Source: Alphaproteobacteria bacterium UBA6149 (GTDB lineage Bacteria > Pseudomonadota > Alphaproteobacteria > Rickettsiales > UBA998). From it: a DNA stretch of 58,397 nucleotides. This document shows positions 41,639 to 50,248 of this stretch, one piece after another. The DNA is taken from positions 1 to 58,397 of the forward strand of contig DIUV01000044.1 of NCBI GenBank assembly GCA_002423155.1. The letters are read 5' to 3'. Position 1 is the stretch's first letter; the number at the start of each line of letters is the position of its first letter. The position numbers were made by a program, and so were the translations under genes. The notes under the pieces are model-generated. The model did no database searches. It was not told the DNA's origin and saw only the letters and a program-made list of their open reading frames with translations.

Positions 41639-41846
41639 TCTAATACAGCCCTCCTGTTTAGCAATCTTTTTGGAAAAGCCCAAGCTTTTTTAAATTGGAG
41701 GGGGGAGGGCAAAAGCATAAATAGTTAATTTTGTTGTTTTTACTAAATTTCTCTCCTTTGTCATGCCGCTGTAGAGCGGCATCCATGCCAAACCATTAGC
41801 TTTTCAGCTTGTTGATAGACATAGATATAATTCCAACAGATTAAAT

Positions 41847-44800
41847 TTAGTAATCATGTTTCCAGTTCACGCCGACACTAGTGTCGCCAGTTGCGCCTGT
41901 ACCGCTTTCCACCGATATGCTTGGCGTCACTTCCACCTCGATATGTGCTTTGCCAGAAGCTGCATCCGCGCCGCGCTCCACACCAATATACACATTTTCT
42001 CCCAAGTGTTTTCCAACACCTACGGAAGTATCCGTGCCGTCTTCCCCACCGCTATTTACCGAGATGTCATCCACGCCCACCAGCTTCCTGATTTTTCCGA
42101 TGGGGTCAAAATCCGAGCCGCCATGTCCCGATAGTTTGCGAAGGCTATTAGCCAGTTGAACCGCTTGGAAGGGACTTATTTTTCTGGAATCCTTGCCGAA
42201 AAGTAACACGGATAATGCCTCATCCTGCGGCAGCGACGGAGTGGATTCGACCTTGATGCTTGGCGTTAGCAGCGGACCAGACAGTATGGGGCGCACTTCC
42301 ACATCGCCTGCTTGCGTTGCCGCAGTAATATTCAGGAAAGGTGATGGTGGTATATCGCCTTTAAACAACAGCTCACCTTGTGTGATTTTAAATTGCTTGC
42401 CGAATTCCTCATAACGTCCGCGAAGGGTGGTGAGCTTGCCCGCAATTTCCGGGTTGGCCATCGTGCCGGTAAGGTGCAGGTTGCCCTGCAATTCCGCATC
42501 GACGCCCCAGCCACGGATGAATACTTGATTAGCCGCATCTAAAACCACATCCAGCATGATAGCATAGACCGTGCTGGAATCGGTTTGCGGCGTGCCGCCT
42601 TTTTGCGGTGGAATTGTGCTTACCACGTTAAGCTCCGGCACGCTGCTGACAAAGCGCGACGGCAGATAGATTTCAGTCCTGGTGCTTTGTACCTTACCCT
42701 TTATTTGGCCGGAGGCGTTATCTCCTGTTAACTCAATATGACCTGACAAAGCACCTTGCAGGTTAGGATGATGAAAAAGCGCCAGATTGTTTCCATCAAA
42801 TTCTGCCCGGTAATGGAGTGTGTTTTTAGAAGAATAATTTAGTATGCCTTTTCCAGTCAGTGCATGCCCGTCAGTATCTTCAGCATGAAAATCTTTTAGA
42901 ACAATTGAACTGTCTTGTGCGGTGAGATTAGCGGCAATCTGTCGCAGTTTTACGCCAAGATCAAAATAATCATATGTGCCATCACGCAGCTTGATGTCGC
43001 CCGATAAAGAAGGTTTGGCATACGTTCCGCCTAGAGCCAGCGCACCTTTGGCTTGCCCTTCCAACGCATGTCCTGCAGGTAGCAGCAGCTTGGAAAACAC
43101 TGCTACGTCCAGCGCAAGATTCACTTTTCCTTCCAGCGGCGCAGTGTCTTTTATCTTCAAGGAAAAAGGCATGAAGCTGAATTGCATGGGCATGCTGGTG
43201 GTCATATCCGAAGTGGCGGATTTACCGTTAGTCAATTTGCCTTCAATATGCAGCATGCCATCGTTCAAGGTGGCATGTGTCTTTAGATTGGCGGGCGGCG
43301 CAGAAGGGTGAATCTGGATAGTACTTACTTGAATATCCGCTGTGCCATCTGGTTTGGAAACATCCCCTTTCAGCGACAAGGCAACCGTTGCCCGCGAGGA
43401 TTGAAGCTCTGTAGGAATGTCGGCACTGATAGTGGACAAGCGTATGCCTTCGCTTTTGAGCGATATATTGATAGTATCTTCTGCCAGCGCGGCATCAAGG
43501 CTACCTGATCCATCTCCAATTGCCATCTTAGGCGCTTTTACACTCCATGCGTTGCCGGAGAATGCCACACGAACAGGCAATTTTGCCGCCAGCGGCAATG
43601 CCCCATACCTGCCTTTCAGTGATGCTATATCCATTCGCCAGCCATCATCCGCCGGTGCAAGCATGCTGGCAGCGGCGACATTGAATGGTTCCTGCGCCGT
43701 TCCTTCCATCGCCAGATCACCTTGCCAGCCATTGTTTTTACGCTTGGCCGACAGCACGGCTTTATGCACTTGCACATCATTGTAAACACCTTCCGATACG
43801 CGCAATTGCAGCATATCTGGCTGGCGGGAAAATACATTGTCGAAACTGGTTTGCATGACGGCAGCAGACGCCTTGCCGTAAGGCGTATCGATGTTCTTTA
43901 AATCAATATTCATCTCCGCTGATTGCTGGTTGTTTGGAGCGGTGAACGTTGTGTCTATATCCGCACGACCTTTCATATCTACCGGAAGGTAGCTGGCGAA
44001 GGCTTCAATTTCTGGAACGGATGCAGCCAGCTTTCCTTTGGCAAGCCATGTGTCGATATTGATGGTAAGATTACCCTTTGCCGTATTTTCCCCATAGCTA
44101 GCACGGAGTTCATTCAAGATGACTTCCTTACCTGACCAGACGTAAAGCGTTTCGCCTTTTATCGTCTTATCTCCTTCGACACGAATTTTTCCTTCCCAGC
44201 TATTTTCCTTTGATGTTCCTGTAATCTGCATCGCTAAGGCGGGCAATGTCTGAGTATCATATAGCAATTCGCGCGCGTTTATAGTGGCTGCGAATGTAGG
44301 ATGCTTAAAGTTTCCCGATAATGTTGCATCAACCGCAGCTATGCCCTGTAGCGACGCCTGCCATTGTGCGAGATTGATAGCTTCCGCTTTCACCGTTCCA
44401 TCTATCGTTTCCAAATTAAGCTGGATCATTCCCTTTCCCGTAAGCGCCAGTTTGGGGTGAGTAAATTTCCATGATTCTAACGTCACGGCATCTTCCTTCA
44501 ACGCATAATTTCCCCTGAGTTCAATTTCCCCTTGTTCAAATTCCGGAAGCCCTTGCGTAACATGCGATGTAGCATCGAAAGTCAGGCGTTCATTATTTCC
44601 ATCCCAGTCCAAAGAACCGTCTATGTTGCCCTCAAGCGCTTGGCTAAGGTTGGTGACAAGCGGATCAAGCGACAGGATTTTTATCTGCGCTTCCAATATG
44701 GAAACATCCATGCTTCCATTGTCACCATCGGACGCTATAGTTTCCGGCGTTCGCAGAAGGCGCAGAGAATCCGTTTGCAGCTTCTGAATAATCAAATGTT

Positions 44801-45185
44801 CGCGGATTAATGGCGAGGGTAATAGTTGGATGGAAACATTATCTGCTTCCAGCCACACGCCTTGTGTATCAGATAATACGAAGCTGGACAGGCGAGCGGT
44901 AAGCGGGAAAGCAAAGGTCATATCCTTGACGGCAATCGTATATCCAATGCTTTTTGATAATTCACTGATGATAATATTTTCCGTATAGGTCTTACCTGAA
45001 TCGGTGGAAAGCCACGCAATGCCTGCGCCAAGGGCCAGCAATGCAAAAACAATTATTCCCATCAGCACACGTAGCGGCCATAGGATATATTTTGGGAAGT
45101 ATTGGCGCCACTCCATGCCTAAGCATTTTGCTCGCCATAATGGGTTATTAGAGATGCCCTTTGGTATGTTAAACAATCTGGCCAT
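41847..45185 (-). CDS. tamB: TamB translocation and assembly module protein
   Basis: A 1112-residue TamB/YtfN-like protein: one N-terminal membrane helix (about 36-58, PLRVLMGIIVFALLALGAG), a long beta-helical middle with repeated hydrophobic-groove strands, and the C-terminal DUF490 domain (TAATQAGDVEVRPILSGPLL, PQDEALSVLLFGKD), ending in WKHDY, an aromatic tail. It spans the periplasm and works with TamA in outer-membrane assembly or lipid transport. The ATG overlaps the tamA stop by one base (TAATG). Residues 10-31 (GISNNPLWRAK to YFP) are encoded by a copy of a repeat found twice more in the window, inserted in frame before the membrane helix. Confidence 0.92.
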   Translation of the reverse strand: MARLFNIPKGISNNPLWRAKCLGMEWRQYFPKYILWPLRVLMGIIVFALLALGAGIAWLSTDSGKTYTENIIISELSKSIGYTIAVKDMTFAFPLTARLSSFVLSDTQGVWLEADNVSIQLLPSPLIREHLIIQKLQTDSLRLLRTPETIASDGDNGSMDVSILEAQIKILSLDPLVTNLSQALEGNIDGSLDWDGNNERLTFDATSHVTQGLPEFEQGEIELRGNYALKEDAVTLESWKFTHPKLALTGKGMIQLNLETIDGTVKAEAINLAQWQASLQGIAAVDATLSGNFKHPTFAATINARELLYDTQTLPALAMQITGTSKENSWEGKIRVEGDKTIKGETLYVWSGKEVILNELRASYGENTAKGNLTINIDTWLAKGKLAASVPEIEAFASYLPVDMKGRADIDTTFTAPNNQQSAEMNIDLKNIDTPYGKASAAVMQTSFDNVFSRQPDMLQLRVSEGVYNDVQVHKAVLSAKRKNNGWQGDLAMEGTAQEPFNVAAASMLAPADDGWRMDIASLKGRYGALPLAAKLPVRVAFSGNAWSVKAPKMAIGDGSGSLDAALAEDTINISLKSEGIRLSTISADIPTELQSSRATVALSLKGDVSKPDGTADIQVSTIQIHPSAPPANLKTHATLNDGMLHIEGKLTNGKSATSDMTTSMPMQFSFMPFSLKIKDTAPLEGKVNLALDVAVFSKLLLPAGHALEGQAKGALALGGTYAKPSLSGDIKLRDGTYDYFDLGVKLRQIAANLTAQDSSIVLKDFHAEDTDGHALTGKGILNYSSKNTLHYRAEFDGNNLALFHHPNLQGALSGHIELTGDNASGQIKGKVQSTRTEIYLPSRFVSSVPELNVVSTIPPQKGGTPQTDSSTVYAIMLDVVLDAANQVFIRGWGVDAELQGNLHLTGTMANPEIAGKLTTLRGRYEEFGKQFKITQGELLFKGDIPPSPFLNITAATQAGDVEVRPILSGPLLTPSIKVESTPSLPQDEALSVLLFGKDSRKISPFQAVQLANSLRKLSGHGGSDFDPIGKIRKLVGVDDISVNSGGEDGTDTSVGVGKHLGENVYIGVERGADAASGKAHIEVEVTPSISVESGTGATGDTSVGVNWKHDY
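45090..45159 (-). repeat. GGGCATCTCTAATAACCC repeat, copy A, inside tamB
   Basis: Read along tamB the copy begins GGGCATCTCTAATAACCC, shares 37 bases with copy C at 48967-49025 and its later part (GGCATGGAGTGGCGCCAATA and CTTCCCAAAA) with copy B at 47114-47258. It lies within codons 9-32 of tamB and keeps the frame. Only one terminus is present, so it is a partial element. Confidence 0.8.
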
Positions 45186-47032
45186 TAGAATGCCTGCCCG
45201 ATGCTAAAATACAATTGGTACGGGTCATCCACGTCGGGGAGCTTATCCAGCGGGATGGCGATATCGGCGCGCAGAGGTCCGAAGCTGGTATAATAGCGGA
45301 ATCCCAGACCCGCGCCAAAACGCATGCCGCCAGCAAAATCAGGAAGCGCCGAATCATAAGCATTGCCGCCGTCGATAAACGTCACCAGCCCGTATTCCTC
45401 GGTGAGCTGCATGCGTAGTTCCACCGACGTTTCAATGAAGGAGCGCCCGCCGAGCGGATCGTTTTGCGCATCCAGTGGGCCAGCAAGCTGATACCCATAG
45501 CCGCGAATGGAACCGCCGCCGCCCGAGAAGAAACGCTCGGTCGCAGGAACGGCATCGGTAGCAATGCCCAATATACTGCCTGTCTGTGCTCGCAGCGCCA
45601 GCACTGGTTTGTTCGCAATCGGCAACGCTTGGTAATAGGTTCCGCCGATCTTGCTTTTCAGGAATGTGGTTTTGTAATCAATCGTATCAAGAAACGGTGC
45701 GGCATCCACCCGGAATGTCCAGCCGCTTTGGGGATTCAGCACATTGTCACGTTTATCTTGCGAGGCGAATAAGGGGCTGGAAAGCAGTGCCACATCTTCT
45801 GTGGAATCCTGATCTTTAATCTGGCTGAATCCATATTTCGCGCCCGTACCAGCCAGCCAATGATTGTCAAGCTCACGCTCGATGCCTGCCGAAAGATTCA
45901 AGCTGGTGGAGTTGAACGCATCGCTATTTTGTTGCTCCAATGTGCTGCCTAATTTAAGCGTCTGGTCATCGCGCAGAAAAAACGGTTTTTCAAACTGCGC
46001 ATCCAATGTCTGCTTAAGCGTGGCGATGGAAAGCGTTGTGGCCAATTTCTCTCCTTCTCCAAACAGGTTGCGGTGCTCCCACCCGGTGCTTACACCTGGC
46101 CCGACATCGGTGCTGTAACTTGCTCCCGCTTTGACGCTGCGCTGCGCTCGTTCGGTGACATCAAACACGATAGGCACTTCGCCATTTGCCTCCGGCGCGA
46201 CGGGGAGCATAGGCTCGGCTTTAGCCAGTAGCCCGGTTTTCTGTAACGCCAGCCGCGCATCATTTAATTTTTCTCGCCGGAAGCAATCCCCTTTTTTTAT
46301 AGAAAGCAGACGTTGCAAATAGTTAGTTGCGACACTGGCATTGCCTTTAAATGTGATGTCTCCAATCACGGCTTCAGCGTCCGCAACCAGCTCATAGGCA
46401 ATATCCACGCGGTGTTTGGTATTATTAATCACTGCTTCATGATGTACTTCATGTTTAAACAGACAGTTATGCTCATCTACCCAACCATAGATTCGCGCCA
46501 CATCCTCAAGCACTGTTGATGCAATGGCGGATGCACCTGTTTTTGCTTGCAGCAAATCTGATGAGGGAATATTTAGCGCAGTCTTTCTGCCTGTCACTTT
46601 ATCAGTAACCGTGAGTCTTACATCGCCAAAATGATATTGTACTCCTGGATTTATGCTAAAATGTGCAGTGGTTTTTGCTTCATTATAATCCGCCTGTATT
46701 ACCGCCTTATAATAACCTTCCGCCTGAAGCGTTTTTTGCAGGTACGCACGATCCTGTTCAAAACGATAAAGCACATATCCGGCTTCGCTAGAGTTGGCGG
46801 TTGGGCGGTCTGTGAGTGTTTTTTGGAGGTCATCTAATTGCGAGACTAAAGCTGGCGGTGAGCCATCGGCAGTGATTATCTCAACCCGATAATTCGAATC
46901 CGTCTCCAATATTGCTGCGGACGCAGGCATAGAAAAATTCAGAAGCGCCAAAATAGTTAGCGCCAAAAAGAATTTGGCATACCCCTCCACGATGGTTGCG
47001 ATATATTCATGATAGATTGTTTTGCTGATCAT
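45185..47032 (-). CDS. tamA: TamA outer-membrane assembly protein (Omp85 family)
   Basis: A 615-residue Omp85 protein. An N-terminal signal peptide (FFLALTILALLNFSMPASA) is followed by three POTRA domains (about 45-290; GDITFKGNASVATNYLQRLL is typical) and a 16-strand barrel. The barrel motif GGGGSIRGYGYQL is the conserved lid loop VRGY-type motif, and the protein ends in YFSIGQAF with the C-terminal Phe. With TamB it forms the TAM complex in the envelope; the two genes are coupled (TAATG). The upstream gap 47033-47113 is empty. Confidence 0.93.
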   Translation of the reverse strand: MISKTIYHEYIATIVEGYAKFFLALTILALLNFSMPASAAILETDSNYRVEIITADGSPPALVSQLDDLQKTLTDRPTANSSEAGYVLYRFEQDRAYLQKTLQAEGYYKAVIQADYNEAKTTAHFSINPGVQYHFGDVRLTVTDKVTGRKTALNIPSSDLLQAKTGASAIASTVLEDVARIYGWVDEHNCLFKHEVHHEAVINNTKHRVDIAYELVADAEAVIGDITFKGNASVATNYLQRLLSIKKGDCFRREKLNDARLALQKTGLLAKAEPMLPVAPEANGEVPIVFDVTERAQRSVKAGASYSTDVGPGVSTGWEHRNLFGEGEKLATTLSIATLKQTLDAQFEKPFFLRDDQTLKLGSTLEQQNSDAFNSTSLNLSAGIERELDNHWLAGTGAKYGFSQIKDQDSTEDVALLSSPLFASQDKRDNVLNPQSGWTFRVDAAPFLDTIDYKTTFLKSKIGGTYYQALPIANKPVLALRAQTGSILGIATDAVPATERFFSGGGGSIRGYGYQLAGPLDAQNDPLGGRSFIETSVELRMQLTEEYGLVTFIDGGNAYDSALPDFAGGMRFGAGLGFRYYTSFGPLRADIAIPLDKLPDVDDPYQLYFSIGQAF

Positions 47033-47113
47033 TATGCTCTAAAAAATTTCTGCTCATATGAATATTTATGATTTGCTAATTTGTTTTATTCTCGGCCTAA
47101 CTTACGGAATACA

Positions 47114-47258
47114 GGGCATCTCTAATAACCCCTTTTAGGCATGGAGTGGCGCCAATACTTCCCAAAAAATATTGGGAGCTTATCCTTCATACGTGAGTAT
47201 GGAGGCGTTGCTCCATCGCAGATAAGTTTGCCGCTAGAGGGGGTTATTAGAGATGCTC
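47114..47258. mobile_element. 145-bp MITE-like element, copy B
   Basis: Terminal inverted repeats GGGCATCTCTAATAACCCC and, at the right as reverse complement, GAGCATCTCTAATAACCCC. It is flanked by TACA on both sides (47110-47113 and 47259-47262), a likely 4-base target duplication. The inside has a CCCAAAAAATATTGGG hairpin and no gene. It is the only copy with both ends in the window. An IS5-like transposase is the plausible mobiliser; none is encoded here. Confidence 0.8.
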
Positions 47259-47262
47259 TACA

Positions 47263-47580
47263 GGTTAAAACGGCGATCTTTAAAGTTCTGCACCGTGCCG
47301 AAGTTTCTGGCGGTATGGAGGTTGGCATAACGCAAGTCTGCAAGCGCCACCATTTCGGTGTTTGGGGTTGTTTCCGCCGCCACTCCAGGGATGTTACCGA
47401 CATTGCCTGAAAGAATGACAAAACATTGATTTTCAATCGCACGGGCAGGGGAGCATACGCGTACGCGCATGTATCGCCAGCGATGGCAACAGCTTTAATC
47501 GCTGAAATGTCTGCTAACGTGGCATTACGAATAACCAGCTTCGAATTTTTGCTGGATTTTTTCTTAGCGACTATTGTCAT
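47263..47580 (-). pseudogene. Remnant of GNAT-nitrilase fusion gene
   Basis: Starts MTIVAKKKSSKNSKLVIRN and LVIRNATLADISAIKAVA, the N-terminus of a GNAT acetyltransferase. After a frame change the sequence reads ARAIENQCFVILSGNVGNIPG, VAAETTPNTEMVALADLRYA, NLHTARNFGTVQNFKDRRF, the C-terminus of a carbon-nitrogen hydrolase. The intact family member is a fusion of about 500 residues with GNAT first, so roughly 400 codons were deleted. Its ATG overlaps the mscS stop region by 17 bases, indicating an original two-gene operon. The MITE sits directly at the end. Confidence 0.8.
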
Positions 47581-48904
47581 CTTTAATCATCCTTATGATT
47601 TGCTTGATCTGCTCCATGTTGAAATTCAGGTCGCGCTGCGGGAACGGTACGACGATGCCATGTTTTTTAAATGCACTCCAGACTTCTTCATAGACACCGC
47701 TCATCACGTTGCCGATGCCGTTGACGGGATCTTCAATCCATGCGCGAATTTCAAAATCCACTGAATTATCACCAAATCCCTTGACAAGACAGACAGGCTC
47801 GGGGGTTTGAATAATGCGCGGATGCTTGTGCGCTACTTCGAGCAATAGTTTTTTGACCAGCGGCACATCAGAATTATACGAAACGCCGATGGGAATATGG
47901 ATGCGTATCTTATCATCAGAATAGGTCCAGTTTTCGACAGGCTGGGTAATCAGCGTTTCGTTAGGAATAAGATGCTCTTTGCCGTCGCGCGTGAGAATGG
48001 AAACATAGCGCGCACCGAGGCGATTTACCCAGCCATAGGTATCGCCGACCGCAATCACATCGCCCGGCTTGATTGACTTATCTATAAGCAGAATGAATCC
48101 GCTCATCAGATTGGCGAACACTTTTTGCAAACCAAACCCGATACCGATACCGAGCGCTCCGCTGAATACGGCGAGTGCCGTAAAATCAATGCCAACCACA
48201 TTAAGGCCAAGCATGATGGCAATGCCGATTAAAATAATTTTTGCAATTTTATGAAACAGCACTTTCTGCGAGGGCGAGAGATTGGATCGCCACAATGCAC
48301 GCTCCAGCCCTTCGGAGCTTAACCCTGCAAGCCATAGGAATACGGCGAGAAATACGCCCCCTTTTAGAATGGCGAGCAATGAGAGTTTGTGGTCGCCCAG
48401 AGGAATGACTGCATTTGCAAGCACCTCGATGGTTGGATCAAGCCAGCCAACAATATTCAGCGCGGCAATCGTCCACATGGAAATCGCTAATGCTCTCGAC
48501 CAGAAACGGCTTTTAACCAGGCTTGATCCAAGGCGAATCATTGCCCACGCGGTGACCAAACTTGCAGCACCGTTGAGAAGCAGCACCTGCAACTTTGCCG
48601 CATTTGCTACCATCACAGCAACCCAAAGCAGCATTGGCGCAAATATCAACGACAAGGATTCGCGCACCGACAGATGAATTCGCATGGAGATCAGTGAAAA
48701 GTGGCGTGCACGCCATGCGGCCGTCTTTTCCTCGAATGCACTAGCTAGTTTGCGAGAAAGAACCCATGTGGCAATCATCAAAGCTGCCACGACCAATATC
48801 TGCTGTAGTGATGAAAATGTTAGAACATTTTTGATAATCCATGCCTGCAACTGAGCAGCCATGACCATCCATTCATCCAGCGTGGGAAGATTATCGAATA
48901 TCAT
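47564..48904 (-). CDS. MscS-family mechanosensitive channel
   Basis: A 446-residue small-conductance mechanosensitive channel. About five N-terminal helices are followed by the pore helix and beta domain: VVGIDFTALAVFSGALGIGIG, FGLQKVFANLMSGFILLID, then GDVIAVGDTYGWVNRLGARY and PNETLITQPVENWTY. It opens on osmotic downshift to release solutes. The extended N-terminus is larger than E. coli MscS (286 residues) and resembles YbdG/YnaI-like members. Monocistronic now that the downstream gene is decayed. Positions 48905-48966 hold nothing. Confidence 0.9.
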   Translation of the reverse strand: MIFDNLPTLDEWMVMAAQLQAWIIKNVLTFSSLQQILVVAALMIATWVLSRKLASAFEEKTAAWRARHFSLISMRIHLSVRESLSLIFAPMLLWVAVMVANAAKLQVLLLNGAASLVTAWAMIRLGSSLVKSRFWSRALAISMWTIAALNIVGWLDPTIEVLANAVIPLGDHKLSLLAILKGGVFLAVFLWLAGLSSEGLERALWRSNLSPSQKVLFHKIAKIILIGIAIMLGLNVVGIDFTALAVFSGALGIGIGFGLQKVFANLMSGFILLIDKSIKPGDVIAVGDTYGWVNRLGARYVSILTRDGKEHLIPNETLITQPVENWTYSDDKIRIHIPIGVSYNSDVPLVKKLLLEVAHKHPRIIQTPEPVCLVKGFGDNSVDFEIRAWIEDPVNGIGNVMSGVYEEVWSAFKKHGIVVPFPQRDLNFNMEQIKQIIRMIKDDNSR

Positions 48905-48966
48905 GGTGTACCTCTTTGTTCTGGGGCTTTCTCGATGTTAGAGGAAATTAACATCGCGCCAATCAC

Positions 48967-49025
48967 CACCGCGCCACTCCATCGCCGCGCATTTTGCTCG
49001 CCATAATGGGTTATTAGAGATGCCC
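48967..49025 (-). repeat. GGGCATCTCTAATAACCC repeat, copy C
   Basis: Partial copy that starts right after the stop of nhaA with GGGCATCTCTAATAACCC and continues ATTATGGCGAGCAAAATGC and GATGGAGTGGCGC before diverging. It shares the first 37 bases with the copy in tamB. One end only. Confidence 0.75.
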
Positions 49026-50246
49026 TTACGTTTTGTTGCATGTCATTCCTTGAGCTGCGTTTATAGGTTTTGAGGTTGCGCCGCGAAGTACAACCCAGCC
49101 AATAGCGGTGGCAAGTATAGAGCCAGCAATCACGCCAAGTTTCATTTGTTCCTGCATCTGCTGGCTATCAAACGCCAACATCCCGATGAACAGACTCATG
49201 GTAAAACCGATGCCAGCGATGATGGAAACACCATAAACCTGACGCCAGTTTGTGCCTTCAGGCAGGGTAGCGAAACCGCATTTCACCAATAGAAAGCTAG
49301 TGCCAAAAATACCAATTTGTTTGCCGATAAACAGGCCAAGTGCAACACCAAGCACCAGCGGTTCTAATAGCGAAGAAAGCGCAATTCCCGTTAGGTTTAT
49401 GCCTGCCGTGGTGAAGGCGAAAATCGGCAGTACAAGAAAACTCACCCACGGATGCAGGAAGTGCATACAGGTGTTAAGCGGTGAGTTGGATTCGTCGTCT
49501 GGATCACGCAAGGGTATTGCCATACCCACCAACACACCGCCGATGGTGGTATGAATGCCACTGCGATACAAGCAAAACCAAAGCAATACGCCTACCGCTA
49601 AATAGATCGAAATAGCCATCACCCGAAATTTGTTGAGTAAGAACAGCAACGCGGTGCAGGCGGCAACCATCAATAACGGCGTAATGGCAAGTGTACCGCT
49701 ATAGAAAAACGCGATGACGAGGATCGCACCTAAATCATCAAATATGGCAATGGCCAACAAAAAGATTTTCAGTGCTGGTGGAATATATTTTCCTGCTAAC
49801 ATGAGGATACATACGGCAAATGCAATATCGGTTGCGGATGGAATCGCCCAGCCGTTATAATGTTCTGGCATGCCTTGATTGATGAGTAAAAATACCGCTG
49901 CGGGTGCCGCCATGCCTCCGATGGCGGCAAATAGTGGCAGCAGAATCTGTTTTCTATCGGATAAAAAACCTTCCAACATTTCGCGCTTAAGTTCCATACC
50001 TACAAGCAGAAAGAAAAATACCATGAGGATGTCTTTGACCCATTGTTTGAGGGGTTCACTCACACTGGCATTGCCAAATTCAAAGCTGATTGGGGTCTTG
50101 ACAAAATGCTGATACCACTCTGCTGTCATGCCATTGGCGACTATCATAGCGATGATGGCGGTTGCGATCATCAAAATGCCGCCAGTGGATTCGGCTTTAA
50201 AGAATTTTTTTAAGCGGCGAGTGAGCGTTTTTTGTTTGGTTGCCAT
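49026..50246 (-). CDS. nhaA: Na+/H+ antiporter NhaA
   Basis: A 406-residue NhaA with about twelve helices from the start MATKQKTLTRRLKKFFKAES; 16 more residues are open upstream but overlap the neighbouring gene's end. Key features: FFFLLVGMELKREMLEG, the discontinuous helix region SATDIAFAVCILMLAGKYIP with the essential Asp, and AIFDDLGAILVIAFFY with the Asp pair. It exports Na+ in exchange for protons at the inner membrane. The C-terminal end (AAQGMTCNKT) leads directly into a repeat copy. The SLC13-type gene ends two bases before its start, so the two ion-transport genes form an operon. Confidence 0.94.
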   Translation of the reverse strand: MATKQKTLTRRLKKFFKAESTGGILMIATAIIAMIVANGMTAEWYQHFVKTPISFEFGNASVSEPLKQWVKDILMVFFFLLVGMELKREMLEGFLSDRKQILLPLFAAIGGMAAPAAVFLLINQGMPEHYNGWAIPSATDIAFAVCILMLAGKYIPPALKIFLLAIAIFDDLGAILVIAFFYSGTLAITPLLMVAACTALLFLLNKFRVMAISIYLAVGVLLWFCLYRSGIHTTIGGVLVGMAIPLRDPDDESNSPLNTCMHFLHPWVSFLVLPIFAFTTAGINLTGIALSSLLEPLVLGVALGLFIGKQIGIFGTSFLLVKCGFATLPEGTNWRQVYGVSIIAGIGFTMSLFIGMLAFDSQQMQEQMKLGVIAGSILATAIGWVVLRGATSKPINAAQGMTCNKT

Positions 50247-50248
50247 GT

